Assembly: GCA_027488845.1 (NCBI GenBank)
Contig: JAIYBC010000011.1
Coordinates: forward strand, 1 to 62,232
Reading direction: 5' to 3'
Origin: Verrucomicrobiales bacterium
GTDB taxonomy: Bacteria > Verrucomicrobiota > Verrucomicrobiia > Limisphaerales > UBA9464
DNA length: 62,232 nt
The notes under the pieces were generated by a model. The model saw only the letters and a program-made list of their open reading frames with translations, did not search any database and was not told the DNA's origin. Positions 11,354-19,157 of this stretch are shown here, piece after piece. Positions within the stretch are counted from its first letter, which is position 1. Each line of letters begins with the position of its first letter. Both the position numbers and the translations under genes were made by a program.

Positions 11354-14300
11354 TCCGCTGGTTCGCCCGGAATGGCATCGCCGCGAATTTCCTGATGCTC
11401 GCGATTCTCGCGGGCGGCCTCTACATGGCCATCTTCCGCACGCCGCTGGAGATCGCGCCGGCGTTGAGCTGGCGCACGGTGATGATCGAGATGCCCTACC
11501 GCGGAGGCACGGCCAAGGATGTCGAGCGGGCGATCCTCATCCCGATCGAGGAAGCGCTGGAAGGCGTGCAGGGAATCAAGCAGTTGAACGCCGACGGCAT
11601 GCGGGGGATGGCGCGGTTCTATCTCCAGGCCGAGCCGGGGGCCGACCTGCGGGCGCTGATGGACGAGGTCAAGGCCCGGGTGGACACCATCACGACATTC
11701 CCCAACGAAACGGAACGTCCCCGCGTGTTCATCCCGGAATCGGGAAACTACTTCGCCGTGCTGAACGTCGCAGTGACCGGGGAACTCAGTCCGCAGGACC
11801 TTCGCAAGGCGGCCCGGCGCGTACAGGAGGACCTCCTCGAAATGCCCGGTATCAGCCGCGCCGAAGTGCAGGGTGGCCGGCGGGTGGAGATCGCCATCGA
11901 GGCGCGTTCCGACCGCCTGCAGGCCTATGGGCTGACCTTCCAGGAACTCGCGGATGCGGTCCGGCGCTTCTCGATTGATCTGCCCGCGGGCGCCATCGAC
12001 AGCGCGGGTGGCACGTTGATCATCCGCACCCGGGGCCAGGCGTTCACCGAGGCCGACTTCGCCCACATCCCCATCCGGGCCGGACGGGGAGCGGATGTGC
12101 TGCTGGGCGAGGTGGCGACGATCCGCGACGGCTTCGAGGAGGGCGAGAAGCGCGTGGAGTTCAACGGCCATCCGGCGCTCTTCGTGCAGGTGATGCGCAC
12201 CGGCCAGGAGAGCGCCATCGACATCTCGAACAAGGTCCGGGAATACGTGCGGACCGCCGGCGCGCGCTTCCCCGAAGGCTTGCGCCTCACGGTCTGGAAC
12301 GACGAGTCGCTGTCCATCCGGGCGCGGCTCGGTTCGCTGGCCTCGAACACGCTGCAGGGCGGACTGCTCGTGCTGCTCCTGCTCGGGCTCACGCTGCGGC
12401 CCAAGCTGGCGTTCTGGATCGCCGCAGGCATCCCGGTCGCCCTCGCCGGCGGGCTGCTGGTCATGCCGTGGCTCGGAATGACCGCCAACATGATGAGCCT
12501 CTTCGGCTTCTTCATCGTGATCGGCATCGTGGGAGATGACGCGATTGTCACGGGCGAAAACATCTTCGGGAAGCTCAAGTCCGGCACGTTGCCGCCACTG
12601 GACGCGGTGGTGGTGGGCACGCAGGAAGTCTCCACGCCGGTCACTTTCGGGGCGCTCACCACCATCGTCGCGTTTGTGCCGATGCTCTTTTTCCAGGGCA
12701 CCTGGGGTGACTACGCGAAGCAGATCCCGCCGGTCGTCACCGCGGTGCTGCTGTTCTCCCTGCTCGCCTGCAAGCTGTTCCTGCCGACACACCTAAAGGG
12801 CCTCGCGGTCGCGGAGCGCCAGAACGCCTTCGACCGATTCCAGGCCCGTATCACGGGGCGGCTGGACCGGTTCGTGGACGGCGTTTACCGGCCGGCCCTC
12901 GACGCGGCGCTGAAGCACCGGGCGGTCGTGCTGGCCGCCTTTGTCGCCGCCGGGCTTCTGATGAGCGGTTACTGCCTGGGCGGGCGAATGAAGTTCGTCT
13001 CGTTCCCCTCGGTGGATGCGCGGCGGATTACGGCCGTCCTGCGCCTGCCAGAGGACACGCCGGTCGAGGTCACCGCCCGCTATGTGGACCGCATCTCCGT
13101 GGCCCTTGAACAGATGCGGAAGGAATTCCAGGATCCCGGCACTGGAGAGTCCCTCATTCGGAATGTCACCCGTGTGATCGGCAGCACGGATGCTCGCGGA
13201 GGCTTCCGCAAGTCCGCCGGTCTTGTCTCCGTCGAGATCGCCGACCCGTCCGAGCGTTCGGAGCCCGGCCCGCGCAACGCGGTCATCGCCAACCGCTGGA
13301 CTGAACTGGTAGGGCCCATCCCCGAGGCAACCTTCTTCCGGATCTTCGCCGAACAGTCCTTCGAGGGCGGCCAAGAATACGCCGATGGCAACCTGCACTT
13401 CGAGCTGCGGGGGCCGACCTCGCCCAGGAAGGCCGAGATCGCCCAGCGGATGAAGGATCTGCTGGAATCGTTTGGCGGCATCCGCACCGCGTGGGCGCAG
13501 ATCAACTATGGCCAGGACGAACTCGAGCTGAGCCTCAAGCCGCGCGCCGCCGAACTCGGCCTCACCCAGGCCCTGCTGGCCCGGCAGGTGCGGCAGGCCT
13601 TCTACGGCGAGGAAGCCCAGCGCGTGCAGCGCGGCGTGGACGACATCCGGGTGATGGTCCGCCTGCCGCGCGCCGACCGCGAGACGCTCCACACCCTCGA
13701 CCAGCTCCGCATCCGAACGCCGCGCGGGGCGGAGGTGCCGCTGGCCACCGTCGCGGAGGTCCGCTTCGCCAAGGCACCCTCCTTTGTGGAGCGCAACGAC
13801 GGCGCGGAGGTCATCCGCATCGGCGCCCAGCCGGTAGACGATTCGGTAGACGTGCTGGGGATCGCCCGGGAACTGGAGCCGCAACTGCTCGCGCTGTGCC
13901 TTGAGGGCGAGAACCTGTCCTTCCAGTTCAAGGGTTACGTGGCCGAAGCCGCGGAATCACGCCAGCGCACCATCCTCGGGGCCGTCGGGCTCCTGTTGGC
14001 CATCTACGCGCTGCTGGCCATCCCGCTGCAGTCGCTGACGCAGCCGATCTTCGTCATGCTGATCATTCCCATGGGCACCATCGGCGCTCTGCTCGGCCAT
14101 CTGGCGCTCGGCATGACGCCATCGTTCCTGTCGGTGTTTGGCATGCTCGCCCTGGCGGGCATCTCCGTGAACAATTCGCTGGTGCTGGTGGATTACGTAA
14201 ACCAGCGCCGCGCCGCCGGGGTGCCGCTGCTGGAGGCCGCCCGCGAAGCCGGTCTGCGCCGTTTCCAGCCCATCCTGCTCACCTCGATCACGACCTTCGT

Positions 14301-14529
14301 CGGCCTCGCACCGATGATTTTCGACCGCTCGATCGAGGCGCAGTTCCTGATCCCGATGGCCGTTTCGATGGGTTTCGGCATCCTGTTCACCACCGTTATC
14401 ACGCTCTTCCTGGTGCCCTGCGCCCTGCTGTTCGCGCAGGACACCGGAAATGCTCTGCGGCGAATTGTGTCCGGCTCATCGGCCCTTGGGCGCCATCTTC
14501 CGCCCCCCCCTTCGCCCGAATCTCCGTGA
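11350..14529 (+). CDS. RND family efflux permease (AcrB/MdtF-like)
   Basis: This 1,059-residue inner-membrane proton-driven exporter shows the RND layout: TM1 at about residues 10-28, a large periplasmic loop, a TM2-TM6 bundle from about 340, a second periplasmic loop and TM8-TM12 at the end. The TM4 proton-relay motif reads GIVGDDAIVTGENIFGKL with the adjacent Asp pair, and TM10 has GISVNNSLVLVDYVNQRRAAG. Substrate cannot be read from sequence; the HAE1-type pattern suggests hydrophobic compounds. The gene overlaps both neighbours by 4 bases, so its synthesis is probably coupled to the adaptor upstream and the acyltransferase downstream. Confidence 0.93.
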   Translation: MIRWFARNGIAANFLMLAILAGGLYMAIFRTPLEIAPALSWRTVMIEMPYRGGTAKDVERAILIPIEEALEGVQGIKQLNADGMRGMARFYLQAEPGADLRALMDEVKARVDTITTFPNETERPRVFIPESGNYFAVLNVAVTGELSPQDLRKAARRVQEDLLEMPGISRAEVQGGRRVEIAIEARSDRLQAYGLTFQELADAVRRFSIDLPAGAIDSAGGTLIIRTRGQAFTEADFAHIPIRAGRGADVLLGEVATIRDGFEEGEKRVEFNGHPALFVQVMRTGQESAIDISNKVREYVRTAGARFPEGLRLTVWNDESLSIRARLGSLASNTLQGGLLVLLLLGLTLRPKLAFWIAAGIPVALAGGLLVMPWLGMTANMMSLFGFFIVIGIVGDDAIVTGENIFGKLKSGTLPPLDAVVVGTQEVSTPVTFGALTTIVAFVPMLFFQGTWGDYAKQIPPVVTAVLLFSLLACKLFLPTHLKGLAVAERQNAFDRFQARITGRLDRFVDGVYRPALDAALKHRAVVLAAFVAAGLLMSGYCLGGRMKFVSFPSVDARRITAVLRLPEDTPVEVTARYVDRISVALEQMRKEFQDPGTGESLIRNVTRVIGSTDARGGFRKSAGLVSVEIADPSERSEPGPRNAVIANRWTELVGPIPEATFFRIFAEQSFEGGQEYADGNLHFELRGPTSPRKAEIAQRMKDLLESFGGIRTAWAQINYGQDELELSLKPRAAELGLTQALLARQVRQAFYGEEAQRVQRGVDDIRVMVRLPRADRETLHTLDQLRIRTPRGAEVPLATVAEVRFAKAPSFVERNDGAEVIRIGAQPVDDSVDVLGIARELEPQLLALCLEGENLSFQFKGYVAEAAESRQRTILGAVGLLLAIYALLAIPLQSLTQPIFVMLIIPMGTIGALLGHLALGMTPSFLSVFGMLALAGISVNNSLVLVDYVNQRRAAGVPLLEAAREAGLRRFQPILLTSITTFVGLAPMIFDRSIEAQFLIPMAVSMGFGILFTTVITLFLVPCALLFAQDTGNALRRIVSGSSALGRHLPPPPSPESP

Positions 14530-16220
14530 ACCCGCCTGCATCCTCGCACCGACGCCTCCACGACCTCGACGCTCTCCGCGCCGCAGCGATGCTGATCGGC
14601 ATCGTCTATCATGTGGCCCTTTCGTTTGCCGCGGGCTTACCTTGGGTGGTCCAGGATGTCGCGCAGGCGAAGTGGCCCTTTGTCTTCCAGGCCTGGGTGC
14701 ATGGCTTCCGGATGCAGCTCTTCATGATCGTGAGCGGTTTCTTCACCGCGATGCTCTGGCGCAAGAAGGGCCTGAAGGCGGTGCTCTGGCAGCGCTGCCA
14801 GCGAGTGCTGTTCCCGTGCCTGCTGGGACTCATCACCGTGGTCCCGGCCATGAACTGGGCCGTCGGCTTCGCGTTTGGCCGCGCCGCCTCGGCCCCGCCG
14901 GCTTCGACTTCCGCCGTGGAGCCGGCTTCGGCAAGCCTCTGGGCGGCCTTGCAACTCGGCGACCTCAAGGCGGCCGCGGGCCATCTCGCAGTGGATGGCA
15001 GCCTGACGAATCTGCATCAGCTCTTCGGCCTGCCTCCGCTCCAATGGGCCGCCCTCAATGGACAGCGCGACGCGCTCGCCCTGCTGCTCGACCGCGGCGC
15101 TCCGGTCAACGGGCGCAGCCGCGATGGCCACACGGCGCTGCATGGTGCGGCCTTCATGGGGCACGCCGAGTCGGTGCGCCTGCTGCTGGAACGGGGCGCC
15201 GACGTGAACGCCGCCAGCAACAACGGCGAGACACCACTGCACAACGCCGGAGTGGACTTCGACGCGGTGCGCTACATCTCCGGCCTGCTCGGCCTCCAAG
15301 TGGATCAGGCACAGTGGGTGGAAGGCCGGAAGACGGTCCGGGCGCAGTTGGAAGCGGCGGGCGCGAGGGCATCCGTTGTGTCCGCCGGCCCGCCTGGTTC
15401 CAGGGGGCGGAATCTGTGGGATATCCTCGTGAACCAGCCCGTGTTCGTCCTCATCTGGTTCCTGTGGTTCCTTGTCTGGCTGATCGCGATCTTCGCCATC
15501 TATGCGCTGTTGGCCCAACGCTTCGGCTGGAAGGTCCGGTCGCACTGGTTGATCCTGACACCGGCGAACCTGCTCTGGCTGGTGCCGCTCACCCTCGCGC
15601 CGACTGCACTGATGGGAACCGGCGTGGGCATCGGCCCGGACACCTCGATGGGCATCATTCCCATGCCGCATGTCCTGCTCTACTACGTGCTCTTCTTCTT
15701 CTTCGGTGCGATCTACTACGACTGCGACGACCGGGAGGGCCGGCTGGGTGCCTCGTGGCGTTGGATGCTCCCGCTGACCTTGCTGGTCGTCTTCCCGCTC
15801 GCGCTCGAGTTTGCCACGGGCACCTTCGGTTTCCGCGACTTCCTGCTGCCGAAAGCTTGGCAACGGCCCTCGTCGGTGCTGTTCCAGTCGTTGTTCGCGT
15901 GGATGATGGCCTTCAGCAGCATTGGGCTGTCCCGTTCCCTGATCACCCGGGAGAGCTACTTGATCCGCTACCTCTCGGACTCCGCCTACTGGCTCTACCT
16001 CGCGCACCTGCCGCTGTGCATCGCCGGCCAGGCTGTCATCAGCCAATGGCGAGCGCCAGTCTGGGTGAAGCTGCCGGTGTTCTCGCTCGTGCTCACCGCA
16101 TTTCTCCTGCTGACGTATCACTTCCTGGTGCGCTACACGTGGGTTGGAAAACTGCTGAATGGCCCCCGCAAGCGCCCTCAGGCCCCCGCGGTGCCGGCCA
16201 ACGCCACCCCGTCATGCTGA
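14526..16220 (+). CDS. Membrane acyltransferase (OpgC/acyltransferase-3 type) with inserted ankyrin repeats
   Basis: A 564-residue protein. Residues 10-110 match the start of acyltransferase-3/OpgC-like enzymes (HDLDALRAAAMLIGIVYHV with the conserved His29, then a second and third membrane segment). Residues about 165-285 are soluble ankyrin repeats: PLQWAALNGQRDALALLLDRG, GHTALHGAAFMGHAESVRLL and LERGADVNAASNNGETPLHN. Membrane segments resume at about 303 and fill the rest. Such enzymes move acyl or succinyl groups onto glycans or lipids. An ankyrin block inside the membrane domain is unusual. GTG 14526 overlaps the pump stop, and the 3' end overlaps the sigma-factor gene by 7 bases. The acceptor is unknown. 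Confidence 0.85.
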   Translation: MNPPASSHRRLHDLDALRAAAMLIGIVYHVALSFAAGLPWVVQDVAQAKWPFVFQAWVHGFRMQLFMIVSGFFTAMLWRKKGLKAVLWQRCQRVLFPCLLGLITVVPAMNWAVGFAFGRAASAPPASTSAVEPASASLWAALQLGDLKAAAGHLAVDGSLTNLHQLFGLPPLQWAALNGQRDALALLLDRGAPVNGRSRDGHTALHGAAFMGHAESVRLLLERGADVNAASNNGETPLHNAGVDFDAVRYISGLLGLQVDQAQWVEGRKTVRAQLEAAGARASVVSAGPPGSRGRNLWDILVNQPVFVLIWFLWFLVWLIAIFAIYALLAQRFGWKVRSHWLILTPANLLWLVPLTLAPTALMGTGVGIGPDTSMGIIPMPHVLLYYVLFFFFGAIYYDCDDREGRLGASWRWMLPLTLLVVFPLALEFATGTFGFRDFLLPKAWQRPSSVLFQSLFAWMMAFSSIGLSRSLITRESYLIRYLSDSAYWLYLAHLPLCIAGQAVISQWRAPVWVKLPVFSLVLTAFLLLTYHFLVRYTWVGKLLNGPRKRPQAPAVPANATPSC

Positions 16221-16735
16221 CCGAAGAATCCATCCTCCAGACGCTGCTCCAGGCGCGGATGCGACTCTCCGCCGCCGTCTGGCTTATGGTGCGCGACACC
16301 CACGCGGCGGAGGACATCTTCCAGAACGTGACGCTCAAGGCCATGTCCAGTCGCGCAACCTTTGCCAGCGAGTCCTCGCTGCTTTCCTGGGCCTTCATCA
16401 CCGCCCGCCGCGAAGGCATCGACTGGCTGCGCCGTCATCGGCGCGAGACGATCGGCCTGGAGGACGGGGTGCTCGACCTTCTCGACCGCGAATGGCAGGC
16501 GGAGATCCCCGCCGGCAGCGCCCGGTCTGACGCGCTCGCCGATTGCCTGGCCGCCGTGCCCGAATCCGCCCGACGCCTGCTACGCCTCCGCTACTTCGAA
16601 GGGCACAACTGCGAGGAAGTCGCGGAACGGCTTGGGCTGGGACTGGACGCCGTTTATCAGCGGCTCTCGCGGCTGCACCGGCAATTGCGGCAATGCGTCG
16701 AAGGGAAACTGCCAGCGCCGGAAGAATCCCGATGA
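16214..16735 (+). CDS. ECF-like sigma-70 family RNA polymerase sigma factor
   Basis: A 173-residue sigma factor with region 2 (DTHAAEDIFQNVTLKAM, then SWAFITARREGIDWLRRHRR) and region 4 (LPAVPESARRLL-like helix, RYFEGHNCEEVAERLGLGLD, AVYQRLSRLHRQL). Regions 1 and 3 are absent, as in extracytoplasmic-function factors. It overlaps the upstream acyltransferase gene by 7 bases and the FecR-like gene downstream by 4 bases (ATGA). The FecR partner suggests signal-controlled activity, most simply autoregulation of this efflux/acyltransferase operon. No target promoter was identified. Confidence 0.92.
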   Translation: MLTEESILQTLLQARMRLSAAVWLMVRDTHAAEDIFQNVTLKAMSSRATFASESSLLSWAFITARREGIDWLRRHRRETIGLEDGVLDLLDREWQAEIPAGSARSDALADCLAAVPESARRLLRLRYFEGHNCEEVAERLGLGLDAVYQRLSRLHRQLRQCVEGKLPAPEESR

Positions 16736-18039
16736 GCGACGACGACTCCCTGACCTGGCGGCTCCTTCGACGGCTTGACGGCACCGCCAGCGCGCGGGAA
16801 CGCGCCGTCCTGGATGCCGAGCTGGCCGCGGGCCCCGCCGCGCGCGCGCAACTGCGCGAACTCGCCGAGCAGGCTGTCGCCGTCGGCGAGTTCGAGCGGA
16901 CCGCCGCCGCCCGGGCTGGAACGGCGGACGTCGTCCCTTTTCCCCCGCCTCCCACGCGCCGGGTTGCCCGGAAGTGGGCGGCAGCGACGGCAGCGGTTCT
17001 TCTGTTGGGCTTCGGTGCCTTCTGGCTGCGCTCCGGTGGACGTGAGCTCGCCCGAGTGACCAAGGTTACCGGGGCCAGCGGCTTCTTCGGCACTCGCGGT
17101 TCCGCGGAACGCCCGGTGCCGGTGGGCGTAGCGCTGCGTGCGGGCGACGTCGTGGAGACGCGTTCGTGCGATTCTTGGATTGAGCTGGAGCTGCCCGACG
17201 GCTCCAAGCTCACCGTGGCCGGACATTCAGTCCTCCGGTTCGGGGGCGCGTTCGCGGGTGCAGCCCAACTGAGTCTTGAACATGGCAACCTTTGGCGCAG
17301 CCCGGCCACCGACCGTCCCGCTGCCCCCCTGACCGTGCGAACGCCGACCGCCGTGCTCGAATCGGGCGACGCCCTTTTCAACCTCCAGGCGACCGACTCC
17401 GAGTCCATTGTGCGGGTCAACGCCGGTCTGGCCCATGTGACAGGGAATCCGGACGGAAGCAGAGTGGAGGTTCCGGCCGGCTCACAGGTCCGCCTGACGC
17501 TTGCCGCGGCTGCGCCGCGTCAAGCGGAACTGCAACCCACCCCGGTGACATCCTGGACCTGCGACATGGCCAGTTTCCCGGCCGTCGCCATCGGCCGCTG
17601 GCTGCCCACGGAGTACGACTCCGCTATCCGTCTCGGCGCGGAGCCATTGCTCTGGCCGGTTCCCGATCGGCCGCCGGTCATGCTGCATGTCGTAGGCATT
17701 TCCGCCTTCCGTACCACGGGCCGGCCGGTCGAGCTCCGGACGGAATCGCGGTTGCGGTTCGTTGGCCGCACGCAGCGGGAGCACACGGTGCGGTTCGGCT
17801 TCAGCACTCAGAAGATGCGCGGCGTGTTCGCCGGCAAGTTTGAGGTGGACGTGCCCGCCCGCTCGCTCGGTCCCGCCGGCCAGACGTGGACGGTGGACCT
17901 GCCCGTTTCCAAATTCCGTCCGCTTCACCCGGAACTCTCCGCCACCCCTGACGGACTCGAGATCACCGACATCTACGCGCTGACGGTGATCAAGGACGCG
18001 GGATTGAAACTTCAGCGGATCGAAGTGCTGCTTCCATGA
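16732..18039 (+). CDS. FecR domain protein, probable regulator of the adjacent sigma factor
   Basis: A 435-residue protein. The N-terminal cytoplasmic part (RLLRRLDGTASARERAVLDA) resembles the anti-sigma-like start of FecR proteins. One membrane helix lies at about 80-98 (AAATAAVLLLGFGAFWL), followed by the FecR beta-domain (about 110-260: GDVVETRSCDSWIELELPDG, SKLTVAGHSVLRFGGA, TPTAVLESGDALFNLQ). The C-terminal ~170 residues are a periplasmic beta-rich extension without a recognised family, possibly a carbohydrate-binding-like or sensing domain. It overlaps the sigma gene by ATGA. By analogy with FecIR pairs it should transmit an envelope signal; the ligand is unknown. It is the last gene of the operon. 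Confidence 0.87.
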   Translation: MSDDDSLTWRLLRRLDGTASARERAVLDAELAAGPAARAQLRELAEQAVAVGEFERTAAARAGTADVVPFPPPPTRRVARKWAAATAAVLLLGFGAFWLRSGGRELARVTKVTGASGFFGTRGSAERPVPVGVALRAGDVVETRSCDSWIELELPDGSKLTVAGHSVLRFGGAFAGAAQLSLEHGNLWRSPATDRPAAPLTVRTPTAVLESGDALFNLQATDSESIVRVNAGLAHVTGNPDGSRVEVPAGSQVRLTLAAAAPRQAELQPTPVTSWTCDMASFPAVAIGRWLPTEYDSAIRLGAEPLLWPVPDRPPVMLHVVGISAFRTTGRPVELRTESRLRFVGRTQREHTVRFGFSTQKMRGVFAGKFEVDVPARSLGPAGQTWTVDLPVSKFRPLHPELSATPDGLEITDIYALTVIKDAGLKLQRIEVLLP

Positions 18040-18149
18040 ATCCTATCGAGACTCGCATGGCAGGGTGACATTGCTTGTCGACGTCGTATGACCTGCATGC
18101 AGGGTGTTGTCGCGAGACCATGCCAGGATGGAAAAACCGCGAGTCCAAG

Positions 18150-18246
18150 ATGCTGCGATGTTCCGCTCCTGGCACAGTTCCAAGATAGGCTTCACGCCCT
18201 CCGCCTCCCTCAATACCCGGATCTTCTCCTCGGTCGTGTGTCCATT
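18150..18246 (-). mobile_element. IS3-family transposase OrfA remnant
   Basis: On the minus strand this segment reads HTTEEKIRVLREAEG followed by VKPILELCQERNIA, which matches the helix-turn-helix N-terminus of IS3-family OrfA proteins (TTEEKIRILREA...V.E.CRE..IS). The homology stops where FYRW normally follows, and there is no OrfB. The surrounding frame (18043-18414) is otherwise not transposase-like. It is a dead fragment. Confidence 0.55.
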
Positions 18247-18344
18247 TCCCTTAATCGTCTGGTCCCTTTCTTGGTCGCCCACACTCTCACTCACTCCGGC
18301 CCAGTTTGGCGAGGTCACTTCGTTGTCGATGAACTGAAGATTGT

Positions 18345-18447
18345 TTCGCTGATTGCGGGCCACGCAGACGAAGGATGTTTGAGATTGTAAACGATCTGAA
18401 TGCTGCGGTTTCAATACAGCAAAACATCCGATTGGTCGGGGTCGGGA
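18345..18447. repeat. Degenerate ~105-bp repeat, copy 2
   Basis: It aligns with 3-110 in the same orientation, sharing GATTGCG, TGTAAAC, CAGCAAAAC and GGGGTCGG in the same order and spacing. It lies just upstream, in transposase sense, of the OrfA remnant, so it may be the terminal region of that IS type. The TIR sequence was not proven. Confidence 0.5.
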
Positions 18448-18480
18448 CTCGGTGGGATGACTGATTCCGAATCGTTTCGG

Positions 18481-19140
18481 CTACACCAACCCCAGCTTCT
18501 CCAACGCTTCCTTCGGAGGTTCGGGGAACTTCGCCAAGGCGACGTTGCCGATGAAGCCGATGTCCTTCATCCCTGCGGGCGTCGTGTAGAAACCGGTGAG
18601 CACGAGGTTGCGGAAGGCGGCGAAGAACACCGCGGCCTGCTCGAAGCCGGCCTTGGCCCGCTTCGGATGCACGATGTCGTCGGCGATCGCCGATTGCTCG
18701 GCGACGGAGAGTTCCACGAAGCCCCTCTGGAAACGCTTCCGGGACTCCGCCTCGAGCCAGGTCAGCCCGGCGAGGACCGTCTCGCGGTCCTTCCGCTGGA
18801 CCGGGTAGGGCGCGCTGATCCATTCGTCGATGAACTCGGGCACGCCGACCGCGGAGGCGGCCGGTGAGCGGTCGTCGGCGGGCAGGATCAGGTCGCAGAG
18901 CGCGGCCACGGTGCGGCGTTGGCCGGGGGCCAGCGTCAGCGGCCAGAGGTCGCCGGGCTTGTAGACCTTGTTGAGGACCGGGTCGGTCCCGTACGGCTTG
19001 CCGGTGACCGGCGCGGCCTCCTCGGCGAAGAGGTCGAGGGAGGATAGGGGGATCGCGGCACCGGCGGCGACGACCCACTGGAGGGCGGCGCGACGGGAGA
19101 GCGTCCGGGTTTCGGAGGAGGGCGTGGAGTCGGTGTTCAT
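18481..19140 (-). CDS. Gluconate 2-dehydrogenase subunit 3 family protein
   Basis: A 219-residue exported protein of the gluconate 2-dehydrogenase subunit 3 family. It has a Tat-like leader (TRTLSRRAALQWVVAAGAAIPL), then RTVAALCDLILPADDRSPAA, VPEFIDEWIS and a C-terminal NLVLTGFYTTPAGMKDIGFIG. The family provides a small partner to membrane or periplasmic GMC/FAD sugar dehydrogenases. The cognate large subunit gene lies immediately upstream, 17 bases away on the same strand, supporting a two-subunit enzyme. A longer open frame running through the GMC gene in another frame is not real. Substrate is unknown. Confidence 0.9.
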   Translation of the reverse strand: MNTDSTPSSETRTLSRRAALQWVVAAGAAIPLSSLDLFAEEAAPVTGKPYGTDPVLNKVYKPGDLWPLTLAPGQRRTVAALCDLILPADDRSPAASAVGVPEFIDEWISAPYPVQRKDRETVLAGLTWLEAESRKRFQRGFVELSVAEQSAIADDIVHPKRAKAGFEQAAVFFAAFRNLVLTGFYTTPAGMKDIGFIGNVALAKFPEPPKEALEKLGLV

Positions 19141-19157
19141 GGGGCCTCGTTCGGGGT

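Larger units (their letters stand above)
18040..18480. other. Convergent intergenic region with transposase remnant
   Basis: This 441-base region lies between the FecR-like gene and the minus-strand oxidoreductase genes. It carries an IS3-type OrfA fragment (about 18150-18246, minus strand) and the second copy of the degenerate repeat found at the window start (18345-18447). No intact gene and no strong terminator was seen. Confidence 0.6.
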
